Positions 1 through 8,524 of a stretch of DNA of 64,000 nt are shown piece after piece. A program made the position numbers and the translations under genes. The notes under the pieces were generated by a model that did no database searches, had not been told where the DNA came from, and saw nothing but the letters and a program-made list of their open reading frames with translations. Position 1 is the first letter of the stretch. Each line of letters begins with the position of its first letter. Origin of the DNA: Haloarcula japonica DSM 6131 (GTDB lineage: Archaea > Halobacteriota > Halobacteria > Halobacteriales > Haloarculaceae); assembly GCF_000336635.1 (NCBI RefSeq), contig NZ_AOLY01000008.1, positions 1-64,000 on the forward strand, read 5' to 3'.

Positions 1-8
1 CCGCTCAG

Positions 9-27
9 AGATGTGTATAAGAGACAG
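9..27 (+). other. Nextera/Tn5 mosaic-end adapter remnant
   Basis: The 19 bases AGATGTGTATAAGAGACAG are exactly the Tn5 mosaic end used in Nextera tagmentation libraries. The eight bases before it share GCTC and the last G with the end of the i7-side adapter, so they are probably error-bearing adapter too. Genomic sequence therefore begins at about base 28. This is a library artefact left at a contig end. Confidence 0.97.
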
Positions 28-787
28 CCTGCTCTTCTTCCTTCTTGTCGAGTTCGCGCAGGCGCTTCTGGACGCGGACGAAGTCCTCGTGGTGCTGGTC
101 GGCCGCTTCCTGGGCTTCGACGAACTCCTCGTGCTTCTCGTCGGCCTCGTCACGGATCTCGTCGGCCTCGCGGTAGGCCTCGATCATCTCGTTGTGGTGC
201 TTCTGGGCCTCGTCGGCCAGCTCCGTGACCTTCTGGTGGTGCTTTGAGGCTTCCGAGCGGACCTCTTCCGCTTCCTCTTTGAGCTCTTCGAGGTCGCCGC
301 CCTGATCGAGCTTCTCCTGTTTCTCCTGAAGCTTCTCGCGCTTCGTCTCGATCTTCTCGATGAGCTCCTTCTCGTCCTCCGAGGAGAGCACTTCGGTCTG
401 TTGCTTGAACTCGAGGTCTTCGATCTCCTCTTTGAGCTGTTCGACCGACGTGCCCTCGTCGAGTTCGAGGTCGTTTTTCAGGTTGTCGACCTTATCGAAC
501 AGCTCGTTTGCTTCCGCATTGAGCTCGTTACGCTGGTCCTTGTGCTCCTGGACCTGTTCGTTGAGCTCGTCGCGCTTCTCGCGGTGTTCCTGTGCTTCGT
601 CGACCTTCTCGCGAGTCTTCGCGTTCAGGTCGTCGCGGGCGGAGGCCCGCTCGGACGCCATCTGGTTCAGCTCGTTTCGTCGGTCGCGGAGCTGGCCGGC
701 GAGTTTGATGAGCTCGCCTTTCGATTTGTTTTCGAGATCCTCTTCGGTTACTGTAACGTTCTTTGATTCGTCTATCGAGTCTGCCAT
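28..787 (-). CDS. Archaeal coiled-coil protein (COG1340-like), 3' end cut off by adapter
   Basis: About 253 residues are genomic. The protein is almost entirely charged heptad sequence rich in Glu, Lys, Arg, Asp and Gln, with segments such as RDRRNELN and HKDQRNELN, as in the uncharacterised archaeal coiled-coil family COG1340, whose members are usually near 300 residues. It has no signal peptide or membrane helix, so it should be a cytosolic rod. The ATG at 787 is preceded on the minus strand by GAGG at about 798-801, a plausible ribosome site. The C-terminus is missing: beyond the Gln at about base 29 the reading frame runs into adapter, and roughly 40-50 residues are probably lost. Some databases label relatives 'phosphoserine phosphatase'; nothing in this sequence supports that. 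Confidence 0.85.
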
Positions 788-900
788 TGTTGAATCCTCT
801 ATGCCATCACCGCTTCAGCACAGACAGTCGGCCCACTACTGAGGGGCTGACACCAATAACAAGGGTTCCCTCTCATGTTGGGCTGAAAGCGATACTGCCT

Positions 901-916
901 GAACGCGGAAGCGTTC
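901..916. repeat. Perfect hairpin in the intergenic region
   Basis: GAACGC-GGAA-GCGTTC forms a 6-bp stem with a tetraloop, between the coiled-coil gene start (787) and the GH2-like gene end (1054). No T-run follows on either strand. A second weaker pair, TCTCAC (981-986) and GTGAGA (1003-1008), lies nearby. Their function is unknown. The rest of 788-1053 holds no supportable gene. Confidence 0.5.
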
Positions 917-1053
917 TGGTGTCTACAAATAGAGGAGGATATTGTTTAAACATTCCGGTGCATTGAATACCGCGTCAACCTCTCACACGCCATATTTCAG
1001 GGGTGAGACGGTCGCTATCACACCGTGGTTCCCCTGTATATCATGGACATGTA

Positions 1054-2898
1054 TTACTCGCTAATACGATACTCGTTCTTGACGACAGTCTGGCCGTCGG
1101 TGGCGGCGAGTGTCACGTCGTCACCGGCCGATAAAGTAAGCGTATCGACGGTGACGCGGGCAAACGGGCCGACGGTGTGTTCGGCCTGTTCGCGATCCCC
1201 GTTGCAGTCCCATTCCACTGTGAGGTCCGCTTTTTCCGGACGGTCGTGGAGGACAACGATATCTTGTTCGCCGGGCGCTGCGTCCGAGAGGACGACTTGT
1301 GTGGGTTCGTAGCTGTCGGCGAGAGCGCGGAATGCCGTCTTTTCGGTACCGTCAGCGGCGAGCAGACCCATGCCCGCGTCACCGACATCACGGAGGCTAT
1401 CCACGACGATGAGCGGCGCGTTACGTTGCCGGAGCGTTTCGGCGACCTCGCGGACGACGCCGGACTGATACGCCTGCGATGCTTCGACTCCGCCGTCGAC
1501 GTGGCGGTCGTGGCAGGCGCTATCGAACCCAGGGCTGTCGCCCGGGTCCGGCGTTCCTAGCGAACCAGCGCCAAAACCGGCGACGACATCCCCAACGTCG
1601 AACTGGGAACAGAGCCACTGGAGGTCGGCTGTGTCGCCGTATCGCCAGCCGGGGTACAGCGTGACCGCATCGGGATCGATTCCGGGGGGGCCGACCACCG
1701 GGAACGTTGGGACGGAGTCGACAGCCGTCGCCACCGATGCGGCATCCGCATCGTCGTAGCTGGCTCGCCAAGCGCGCCAGCGAAAGCGAAGCCTGTCGAG
1801 GAACCCGGTACCCAGTCCGTCAGCGTACGACGGCACCGGTTCGTCATGAACACCAACCGCCGTGAAACTGGGATGCTGTGCGTATGCCGCATCAAGCTGC
1901 GTCGCGATGGCAGTTCCCCGTTCGGTGTCGAACGAACCGGGACCCGACAGCGGGAGGTCCTGCCAGAGCAGGACGCCGTGATCGTCACAGGCGCGGGCCA
2001 CCTCCGGCGGCGTCCCCTGGGCCCGTACCCGGACCAGGTTCGCGTTGGCGTCGACGGCCCGTGCGACATCCTCGGCGGTCGGGTCGAGCAGCGTCACGCC
2101 GCGAACCGGCATGTCCTCGCCGTTGACCCGCAGACCATCGTCGTACGAGACGGTGCGCAGTCCCGTCGTCACCGAATGTTCGGCGTCCCCGAGCTTCGCG
2201 CTGAGGACATAGCGGGACTGCTCGCCGCGGTCGTGGGGCCACCACAGCGACGGGTCCCGTACGTCCATCGTGTAGCTCACCGTCGCCGTCTCCGCGTCGG
2301 TCGAGACACGGGCCCGGTCCATCATCCCACCGCCGCGAACGTCGCCCTCCGGCCGGAGCGAGAGCGTGATCCGGTCATCGAGTGGCTCCTCGGTCAGGAC
2401 GGTCGCCGACACCTCCACCGTCGCGTCGGTCACGTCTGCTTCCGACACCTGTGGCTGGACCGAGAGCTCGCTCACACAGGGGTCCGGTCGGGTTTCGAGG
2501 CTCGCGTCCCACCAGATGCCCGGAACGCAGCGCTCTGGTGGGAGTTGGTCGGTCGCGTGTAGACCGCCGAAACGGTCCTCGGGCGCGCGACATTCCACGA
2601 CGACCCGGTACTCCTCACTCTCGGGGAGCCGCACCCGGAGCGGTTCGAAGTAGGCGTCGTGACTGGCGAGCCGGTCGCCGTTGCACCACACGCGTGTGTG
2701 TGCGTATGTCCCGTTCAGTACGAGCAGGGTGTGTGCGTCGCTCTCATCCCGCGGGTCCGAGAACGTCGTTTCGTAGGCCACGGCCTCGGCGCCGGCGAAC
2801 TGCTCGGGTCGGCCGGGCACCGATACCGGCTCCCACGACTCCGGGGACGGCATCTCGTCGTCCGGCGCAACCGCCGCGCCGCGCCACTCCAGCGACAT
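1054..2898 (-). CDS. Glycoside hydrolase family 2-like protein
   Basis: About 614 residues. The N-terminal third is a jelly-roll sugar-binding type domain (LNGTYAHTRVWCNGD), then an Ig-like region, then a TIM-barrel part. The barrel carries the family-2 mannosidase-like signatures NLVRVRAQGTPPEVARACDD and GVLLWQDLPL (near residue 309), and HPSFTAVGVHDE where GH2 enzymes have HPS...NE, so the likely acid/base Glu (about residue 352) is kept but the preceding Asn is Asp. There is no signal peptide, so it would act inside the cell. Substrate is unknown; beta-mannoside or beta-galactoside is only a guess. ATG at 2898 is preferred because a TATA-like GGATATG lies about 25 nt upstream; ATG at 2925 (nine more residues) is the alternative. 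Confidence 0.75.
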   Translation of the reverse strand: MSLEWRGAAVAPDDEMPSPESWEPVSVPGRPEQFAGAEAVAYETTFSDPRDESDAHTLLVLNGTYAHTRVWCNGDRLASHDAYFEPLRVRLPESEEYRVVVECRAPEDRFGGLHATDQLPPERCVPGIWWDASLETRPDPCVSELSVQPQVSEADVTDATVEVSATVLTEEPLDDRITLSLRPEGDVRGGGMMDRARVSTDAETATVSYTMDVRDPSLWWPHDRGEQSRYVLSAKLGDAEHSVTTGLRTVSYDDGLRVNGEDMPVRGVTLLDPTAEDVARAVDANANLVRVRAQGTPPEVARACDDHGVLLWQDLPLSGPGSFDTERGTAIATQLDAAYAQHPSFTAVGVHDEPVPSYADGLGTGFLDRLRFRWRAWRASYDDADAASVATAVDSVPTFPVVGPPGIDPDAVTLYPGWRYGDTADLQWLCSQFDVGDVVAGFGAGSLGTPDPGDSPGFDSACHDRHVDGGVEASQAYQSGVVREVAETLRQRNAPLIVVDSLRDVGDAGMGLLAADGTEKTAFRALADSYEPTQVVLSDAAPGEQDIVVLHDRPEKADLTVEWDCNGDREQAEHTVGPFARVTVDTLTLSAGDDVTLAATDGQTVVKNEYRISE

Positions 2899-2942
2899 AC
2901 CTTGTGGCCCGTTCCCCGAGGGCATATCCTTTGCCCCACGGC

Positions 2943-2960
2943 TTCACTTTCACTTTCACT
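2943..2960. repeat. Three tandem copies of TTCACT upstream of the GH2-like gene
   Basis: TTCACT is repeated three times without a break, 18-35 nt upstream of the alternative ATG at 2925 and 45-62 nt upstream of the preferred ATG at 2898. The phase is a perfect 6 bp. It may be a regulatory element or simple slippage. Confidence 0.5.
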
Positions 2961-3006
2961 CCGGGGATGGCTCGCTTTGACATAGGTAGCCACCTACTAT
3001 CCAGAT

Positions 3007-3180
3007 ATGCTCACCGAACTGCACGAGGCGGCGACACCGACCTGCGAGGCCCAGCACTGCGAGCGCCCGCTCGGCGAGCCAGCGCTGGTGTTCGAAACCG
3101 AGGCCGGTCGCCGTGAGGCCCACGAGTGTGCTTGCGGTGCGGTGACGGTTACCGTCGTGAAAGCGGAGTCGTCCCGCTGA
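3007..3180 (+). CDS. Small Cys-rich (zinc-finger-like) protein, 57 aa
   Basis: A 57-residue frame with ATG at 3007 and TGA at 3178-3180. It holds four cysteines in two clusters, CEAQHC (residues 13-18) and HECAC (about 41-45), the arrangement of a small treble-clef or zinc-ribbon fold typical of the many tiny zinc proteins in haloarchaea. A TATA-like TTTGACATAG at 2976-2985 sits about 27 nt before the ATG, which fits a leaderless transcript. It lies 26 nt upstream of the DUF371 gene on the same strand and may be cotranscribed. Function is unknown; a nucleic-acid or protein adaptor role is inferred only from the fold. Confidence 0.75.
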   Translation: MLTELHEAATPTCEAQHCERPLGEPALVFETEAGRREAHECACGAVTVTVVKAESSR

Positions 3181-3206
3181 AGTACGCCCGGCAGTGACGG
3201 GGAAGT

Positions 3207-3638
3207 ATGACACTTGAGGAAGTGGTCCGGGCACAGGGCCACGAAAACGTCTCCGGCGAGCACGCCAGCACGCTGGAAGTGACGAGCGACGACTTCCTGA
3301 CTCCTGCAGGTGACTGTATTCTAGCTATCGAAGCCGACCGCGTCCCCGCCGACTTCGATGAGGAGTTTGTGAAGGCCTGTCAGGACGCCAATGCGACGAT
3401 TACGGCGACTATCGAGGCCGACGATCAGAATGTTACCGTGACCGGGACCGGCCACCCCGACCTGTCCTTTGAGAACGACCGCAGCCACGTCTTGCGGACG
3501 AGCGACTACGTCGACGACCGGACGGTGATGGTGAACGCCGACGCCGCAGCCGGTGACGTGGATCGGGACCTCGTCGACGCGCTCGCTGACGGCAGTGAAG
3601 CGACGCTGACACTGTCCGTCGAGCACAGTAACGAGTAA
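3207..3638 (+). CDS. DUF371 family protein (COG2090)
   Basis: 143 residues, the full length usual for the archaeal DUF371 family. The N-terminus EEVVRAQGHENVSGEHASTLE and the central GDCILAI segment are the family hallmarks. It looks like a compact, soluble beta-rich protein with no catalytic motif that I can recognise, and the family has no established function. ATG 3207 lies 26 nt after the small zinc protein stop. Confidence is high for the family and low for any role. Confidence 0.88.
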   Translation: MTLEEVVRAQGHENVSGEHASTLEVTSDDFLTPAGDCILAIEADRVPADFDEEFVKACQDANATITATIEADDQNVTVTGTGHPDLSFENDRSHVLRTSDYVDDRTVMVNADAAAGDVDRDLVDALADGSEATLTLSVEHSNE

Positions 3639-3722
3639 GCGGCGTCTTCTCTGTCGGCGGTCGTGCCGCTATTCGGCAGTGTCAAAAGAAAACAGGTTAG
3701 AGCGCCTGTACCGCTATCTCGC

Positions 3723-5303
3723 TTAACTCGACGAGATGACGTCGTCGATGCGGACGATCATCGTCGCCGCCTCGGTGGCGGAGTCGACCGCTTCGCGCTT
3801 GACAGCGGCGGGGTCGAGGATGCCGTAGTCGACGGGGTCACCGACGACGCCGGTCTGGCCTTCGCTGATGATGCCGGCGATGCCCTCGCTCTCGTGTTCG
3901 GCGCGGAGATCGACGAGCGCGTCGATGGCGTCGAGGCCCGTGTTCTCCGCGAGCGTGCGGGGGAGCACGTCGACGGCGTCGGCGAACGCTTCGACGGCGA
4001 GCTGCTTGCGGCCCTCGATGGACGCCGCTTCGGAGCGGATGTGGTCGGCGATGGCGATCTCAGTCGCGCCTGCGCCGGGGACCACACCGCCAGCGTCGAG
4101 CGCGGCGATGACGGTGTCGAGTGCGTCATTGAGCGCGCGTTCAAGCTCGTCGACGACGTGTTCGGTGGAGCCGCGGGCGATGACCGTGACGGACTCGGCG
4201 GTCGCGCCGCCGGTGATGAACGTCACGTCATCGTCGCCCTGCTTCTCGACGTCAACGCTGTCGGCGTGGCCGAGCGCGTCCTCGTCAAGGGATTCGAGGG
4301 AGCCGACGCGCTTTGCGCCGGTCGCCTCGACGATGTCCTTGGCGGTCGAGGAGCTGATGCTGTCGGCAACGAAGACGCCTTCCTTGGCGAGCTGGGAGGC
4401 GACGCGGTCGGCGACGTCCTCGGTGACGAACGCGACGTCAGCGCCGCTTTCGAGGACATCCTCGGCGTAGCCCTGCAGTTCGCCCTCTTCGGCGTCGAGT
4501 GCGGCGTTGAGCTGGTCGACGCTGGAGACGTTGTACTCGGCGTCGATGTTGCTCTCGCGGACGTCGAGCTCGGTGTCGATGACCGCGATGGACGCGTCCT
4601 CGACCGAAGTCGGCATGTTGTCGTGGACGGCCGTCTCGTCGACGATGACGCCCTCGACGAGCTTGGTTGCGGAGGAAGCCGCACCCGTCTGGGTGTGGAC
4701 TTCGATGTTGTCCCGGCGGACGCCGTTGTCGCTCTTGGCGTGGCGGACGGCGTCGACGACGACTTCCGCGAGTTTCCCGGCCTCGACGTCACCGGTGCCC
4801 TTACCGGTCATCGAGGATTCGGCGACTTCGACGAGCGTCTCGTCGTCGAGATCGACGTCGAGGACGATCTCGTTGATAGCGTCCTGTGCGAGTTCGGCCG
4901 CGGCGGAGTACCCCTCGACGATTGTTGTCGGGTGGACGTCGTCGTCGAGCAGGTCCTCGCCCTTCGTCAGCAGTTCCCCGGCCAGCACGGACGCGGTCGT
5001 CGTGCCGTCGCCCACTTCGTCCTCCTGCGTCTGGGCAACTTCGACGATCATCTGGGCCGCGGGGTGCTCGATGTCCATCTCGGAGAGGATGGTCGCCCCG
5101 TCGTTGGTGATGACCACATCACCGTCGTCGGAGACGAGCATCTTGTCCATGCCGCGGGGACCGAGCGTGGTCCGTACGGACTCGCTTACGGCCTTTCCGG
5201 CGGAGATGTTCGATGACTGTGCGTCCTTCCCGTGTGTGCGCTGGGCGTCCTCATCAAGGATGAAAAGAGGCTGGCCGCCCATGCGTCGCTGGCCAGATGA
5301 CAT
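3723..5303 (-). CDS. ths: Thermosome (group II chaperonin) subunit
   Basis: 526 residues, full length. It shows the chaperonin ATP-site motifs [18 protein letters not shown] and [15 protein letters not shown] in the N-terminal equatorial part, the apical domain in the middle, and GGGVVPGAG-like [16 protein letters not shown] in the C-terminal equatorial part. It forms a double-ring ATP-driven folding chamber in the cytosol with paralogous subunits encoded elsewhere. The C-terminus ends [10 protein letters not shown]-like ([10 protein letters not shown]) and lacks the Gly-Gly-Met-rich tail of the main haloarchaeal subunits, which suggests the accessory third paralogue (Cct3 type). ATG 5303 fits the promoter at about 5341-5349; ATG 5282 is an alternative start. 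Confidence 0.96.
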   Translation of the reverse strand: MSSGQRRMGGQPLFILDEDAQRTHGKDAQSSNISAGKAVSESVRTTLGPRGMDKMLVSDDGDVVITNDGATILSEMDIEHPAAQMIVEVAQTQEDEVGDGTTTASVLAGELLTKGEDLLDDDVHPTTIVEGYSAAAELAQDAINEIVLDVDLDDETLVEVAESSMTGKGTGDVEAGKLAEVVVDAVRHAKSDNGVRRDNIEVHTQTGAASSATKLVEGVIVDETAVHDNMPTSVEDASIAVIDTELDVRESNIDAEYNVSSVDQLNAALDAEEGELQGYAEDVLESGADVAFVTEDVADRVASQLAKEGVFVADSISSSTAKDIVEATGAKRVGSLESLDEDALGHADSVDVEKQGDDDVTFITGGATAESVTVIARGSTEHVVDELERALNDALDTVIAALDAGGVVPGAGATEIAIADHIRSEAASIEGRKQLAVEAFADAVDVLPRTLAENTGLDAIDALVDLRAEHESEGIAGIISEGQTGVVGDPVDYGILDPAAVKREAVDSATEAATMIVRIDDVISSS

Positions 5304-5340
5304 ATGTGTTGAACCTCACTTAAGACAAGGCAAGCGGTTC

Positions 5341-5349
5341 TATATAAAA
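5341..5349 (-). promoter_or_regulatory. TATA box of the thermosome gene
   Basis: On the minus strand the sequence reads GTTTTATATAG, preceded by the purine-rich GAAAG of a BRE. It is centred about 42 nt before the ATG at 5303, so a leader of roughly 15 nt is expected. This is one of the strongest TATA elements in the window, which suits an abundant chaperonin. Confidence 0.75.
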
Positions 5350-5421
5350 CTTTCTAACGGCGTAGACCGCTCGTCGGGCGACAGCGCCGTGCTGTCCCTG
5401 TAATCCTGGCCGGACCTACAC

Positions 5422-5430
5422 ACCTTTTAA
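5422..5430 (+). promoter_or_regulatory. TATA box of the amidohydrolase-like gene (leaderless)
   Basis: TTTTAATAT lies about 30 nt before the ATG at 5457, so transcription should begin at or next to the start codon. It is divergent from the thermosome promoter in the same 153-nt intergenic region. Confidence 0.65.
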
Positions 5431-5456
5431 TATGGGTTATACACACCGTATAGTAG

Positions 5457-6266
5457 ATGCTGGAGCTGGAGCACGGCTTTCGCGTCGTCGACGTACACGC
5501 ACGACTGGAGCCCGACGAGCAGCGCCGAGCCCGAGACGGCATGGGTGATCCGGAGCAACTGGAACGGGAGATGCACCAGGCCGGCGTCGTCCGCTCCGTC
5601 GTCTTTCCTGGCGAGCGAGACGGCTCGTATCTGAAAGCGAACAACGCTGTCGCCCGGATGACTGTCGAGCGACCGATGATCGCCTTCGCCAGAGTCAACG
5701 GCGCTCGGGATCCAGGGACCGGCCCCGGATCGACCCTTCGCAACCTCGCGAGCAGTCGCACGGAGGAACACACCTCTCCTGCGGATATCGAACAGTACGC
5801 CTACGACGACCGGTTCTACGGCTTCAAGCTCCATCCGCCGACCGACGGGCTGCCAGACGAGGACGTGCTCGCAGAGCTAGAGTCGGTGTCGCTGCCCGTC
5901 ATCGTCCACGGCGGCGAAGGCTTCCAACCCGAAGCCGTCGCCGAATCGCTGTTAGCCTACGACTTCCCGGTTATCCTCTCACATTTCGGCGCGCATCCGC
6001 TCCGGAAGGACCTGATGGAACGCGCCATCGACCTGCTGGAGGGCCACGACAATCTGTATCTCGATACCAGTGCAGTCCGCTACCGGGGGCCGATGGAACG
6101 AGCGGTTCTGGAACACCCCGACCGCGTTCTCTTCGGGAGTGGCGTCCCCGGCGTCCATCCAAACGTGGCCGTAATGGAGATTCTGACACTGGACGTCCCC
6201 GAAGACGCGATGCGCAAGGTCTTTTCGAACAATCCAAACCGCGTCATCGAGGCGCTGGCCCCCTGA
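5457..6266 (+). CDS. Amidohydrolase-2 family (COG2159-like) protein with degenerate metal site
   Basis: 269 residues forming a TIM-barrel metal-dependent hydrolase fold. Recognisable positions are VDVHARL (residues 11-17, where active enzymes have D-x-H-x-H), the barrel His in VIVHGGEG (about 155), LSHFG (about 175) and FGSGVPG (about 227, where the family has GSDxP). The second His of the first motif is Arg and the catalytic Asp of the last motif is Gly, so hydrolysis by the usual mechanism is doubtful. It is probably cytosolic and substrate is unknown. The leaderless-type promoter supports the ATG at 5457. It stands alone, divergent from the thermosome gene. Confidence 0.8.
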   Translation: MLELEHGFRVVDVHARLEPDEQRRARDGMGDPEQLEREMHQAGVVRSVVFPGERDGSYLKANNAVARMTVERPMIAFARVNGARDPGTGPGSTLRNLASSRTEEHTSPADIEQYAYDDRFYGFKLHPPTDGLPDEDVLAELESVSLPVIVHGGEGFQPEAVAESLLAYDFPVILSHFGAHPLRKDLMERAIDLLEGHDNLYLDTSAVRYRGPMERAVLEHPDRVLFGSGVPGVHPNVAVMEILTLDVPEDAMRKVFSNNPNRVIEALAP

Positions 6267-6289
6267 CCGCCACAGCGCGGGTCGCGTGA

Positions 6290-7195
6290 CTACCGCCAGT
6301 CGTACACAGTAACTGCGCGGTCCGCGCGCGCGGAGCGGCCGTTCGGGTTCCGACAGGGTGTCCGGTCGGTCACCCGTGCGCGGAGCCCGTCGACGATTCC
6401 TGACCCGATCCCGCCGAACACGTCCTGCCCGTTGCCGAGCCACTGCGACGGGGTCGTCTCCCCGCGGATGACATCGATCAGCGCATCTTTCGCGTCACCG
6501 ACCGCGTGGCTGAGGAGTCGCCGTACCACGGTTGGCCGGACGTTGTAGTTTTTCACCAGCCGATACGCAAGCGAACGGTACTTCCAGTTCCAGTCGGTCT
6601 CTGCGATGCCGCCGTCGGCCTCGAACTCGCGACTGACACACATTTGGGTGCTCCAGTCGACGCCGTACTCACTGGCGGCCATCCGGTGTGCGAAGTCCCG
6701 GGCGCTGCCGACGTTCAGATACTCGTCGAACCCGTCGAGTGCTTCCAGCACCTCCGCGTCGAACGCGACGTTGCCGGGGTTGAAATACGTCACGTCGCGA
6801 CCGGCTATCGTCCGTGTTTCCTCTGTTTCGGTCGTCATCCCGGCCCACAGCTGCTGGTGTGTTGGCCCGGTGATGGCTTGGGTTGCCCCCGAGAGCCCGT
6901 TTTTCACGGCGTCAGCCCAGCCGGACTCGACAGAGAGCGACTGATGGACGAGCGCGATAACGTCCCCTGTCGCACGGTCAATCCCTGCATTGCGGGCGAC
7001 CGTGACTGAGCGGTCGGCGATTTCGACGAGAATAGACACGTCATCCCGGTCGCGAATCATTCCGGTCGTGCCATCGGCCGACGGGCCGTTGACGACGATC
7101 ACTTCCGCATCCGGAACCTGCTCGGTGAGTGCGTCCAGACAGCCGGTCAGCTCTTCCCGGCCGTTCAGCGTCGGGACCACTACCGAGATATCCAT
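6290..7195 (-). CDS. Glycosyltransferase family 2 protein
   Basis: 301 residues. The N-terminus ISVVVPTLNGREEL with VIVVNGPSADGT is the GT2 nucleotide-sugar binding fold. The mid-region FNPGNVAFDAEVLEALDGFDE followed by DFAHRMA corresponds to the acceptor-side motif of GT-A enzymes. There are no clear membrane helices, so it should act on the cytosolic face, on a lipid- or protein-linked glycan. A minus-strand TATA-like CTTTTAAG at about 7224-7231 lies some 30 nt before the ATG at 7195. The substrate cannot be told; a role in S-layer or lipid glycosylation is only possible. Confidence 0.88.
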   Translation of the reverse strand: MDISVVVPTLNGREELTGCLDALTEQVPDAEVIVVNGPSADGTTGMIRDRDDVSILVEIADRSVTVARNAGIDRATGDVIALVHQSLSVESGWADAVKNGLSGATQAITGPTHQQLWAGMTTETEETRTIAGRDVTYFNPGNVAFDAEVLEALDGFDEYLNVGSARDFAHRMAASEYGVDWSTQMCVSREFEADGGIAETDWNWKYRSLAYRLVKNYNVRPTVVRRLLSHAVGDAKDALIDVIRGETTPSQWLGNGQDVFGGIGSGIVDGLRARVTDRTPCRNPNGRSARADRAVTVYDWR

Positions 7196-7291
7196 ACCTC
7201 TGGGTACGACGGCGAAGGCGCTTAAAAGTCGCGGGAGACGGATGGCGACCCTCTCATTCGGTGGAAAACGGGTCGTTCGAGCCGCGGGACG

Positions 7292-7996
7292 CTACACGTG
7301 GGTGTTCCAGTACGACACCGAAGCCAGCTTTTCACCCAGTGGCGTGCCGCCAAGCGCAGTATCGAGCGAGCGGAACGAGGCGGCCAGTTCGTTCGGAATC
7401 TTCCGATAGAAGCCGTAGGGAAGCAGCCAGTCGTGGTTCGCGTCGGTCAGTTCCAGCCCGGCCCCGTCTAGCAGCCGGTCGATCTCCCAGCGGGAGTAGA
7501 GCCGCGACCCCATCGGGAGCGCCCAGTTGTATATCGAGCGGGTCGAGAATCGATTGAACGTATCGAAGAAAACCTGTTCCTTCGAGACGCGGCGCATCTC
7601 CGCGAGGAACGCCGCCGGCGTATCCGCCAGATGGAAAAAGCGCATCGCAAACACGGTGTCGAAATGGTCGTCCGGGAACGGTAGCCGGGCCGCGTCGCCC
7701 CGCATAAACTCGACGTGGTCGTCGACACCGGTCGCCTGTGCTTTCTCACGGCCCTGCTGGAGCATCGGTCCTGAGATGTCCAGTCCGGTGATGTTCGCAC
7801 CGCGCTCGGCCAGCATCACGGTGAACCGTCCGGTCCCGCAAGCTACTTCCAATACGTCCTTGTCAGCCACAGGGCCGATAGCGTCGAGGACGGCCCGCTT
7901 CTCGCGTCGGTCGATCAGTCGACCACCGCGGGAGAACCGCTTGGCCTCGTACTCTTCGGCCACGGTGTCAGCCTGATACCACTCCTGCCCTTTCAC
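7292..7996 (-). CDS. Class I SAM-dependent methyltransferase
   Basis: 234 residues with motif I VLEVACGTGRFTVMLAE, post-I NITGLDISGPML and motif IV-like FDTVFAMRFFHL, the standard Rossmann methyltransferase layout of the UbiE/Methyltransf_11 type. The start is GTG at 7996: a minus-strand TATA (CGTTTTATCC, about 8018-8027) lies 27 nt upstream and no better ATG exists. The C-terminal half (NWALPMGSRLYS) probably forms the substrate lid. Soluble; substrate is unknown. It may be cotranscribed with the glycosyltransferase 96 nt downstream. Confidence 0.88.
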   Translation of the reverse strand: MKGQEWYQADTVAEEYEAKRFSRGGRLIDRREKRAVLDAIGPVADKDVLEVACGTGRFTVMLAERGANITGLDISGPMLQQGREKAQATGVDDHVEFMRGDAARLPFPDDHFDTVFAMRFFHLADTPAAFLAEMRRVSKEQVFFDTFNRFSTRSIYNWALPMGSRLYSRWEIDRLLDGAGLELTDANHDWLLPYGFYRKIPNELAASFRSLDTALGGTPLGEKLASVSYWNTHV

Positions 7997-8245
7997 GGTG
8001 TATTGCTCACCCCGCGGGGGATAAAACGATACTGGAATCCCCTTTCATCGGTCGGATGGGTTGCCAACCAATCCAGCGCTGGCCACACCCCCAACCCTGA
8101 AGCTTCTGGGCGTGCTTTCTGGATAGCGACCGGAACCGCACGATGGCGGATCTGTATAAGGGTACATTAAACACTTCATAGAATCTGTATTGTTTGGTCA
8201 TGCATATAGCCAAGTTTTACCAGTAAGTCTGGAATATCAGCCACT

Positions 8246-8515
8246 ATGAGCGCATTAACTGAAAACGCCGCACCGGCACCGTTCACCGACGAGGAGTTCC
8301 GCGATACGCTTCGTGAACTCCCACCGAGCGCGAAGCTCGTTGCGAAGGTGCTGGAGGACGACGCCCCGCTGTCACAGGGCGAACTGGCCGAGAACTCACT
8401 ACTCCCGGACCGCACCGTCAGGTATGCCCTGAACCGACTGGAGGAGTCTGAGCTGGTAGACTCGCGGTACAGTTTCACCGACGCACGCAAACAGGTTTAT
8501 TTCCTCACGGTCTGA
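8246..8515 (+). CDS. Small MarR-like winged-helix protein
   Basis: 89 residues consisting of one winged helix: LSQGELAENSLLPDRTVRYALNRL is the helix-turn-helix and LVDSRYSFTDARKQVYFL is the wing. This size and pattern is a common haloarchaeal DNA-binding family found beside metabolic genes. TTTTAC at 8215-8220 lies about 28 nt before the ATG, fitting a leaderless mRNA. It ends nine bases before the MBL-fold hydrolase gene and is probably cotranscribed with it. Targets are unknown. Confidence 0.85.
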   Translation: MSALTENAAPAPFTDEEFRDTLRELPPSAKLVAKVLEDDAPLSQGELAENSLLPDRTVRYALNRLEESELVDSRYSFTDARKQVYFLTV

Positions 8516-8524
8516 CCCGCCGGC

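Noticed and set aside
3663-5216. Long open frame on the plus strand opposite the thermosome gene
   Set aside because: It is the antisense shadow of a high-GC gene: composition is Val/Asp/Gly repeats with no family motif, while the minus strand encodes a full chaperonin.
8007-8213. 68-codon frame on the minus strand between the methyltransferase and winged-helix genes
   Set aside because: No recognisable motif, no promoter or SD, and unusual composition; it overlaps the methyltransferase promoter region.
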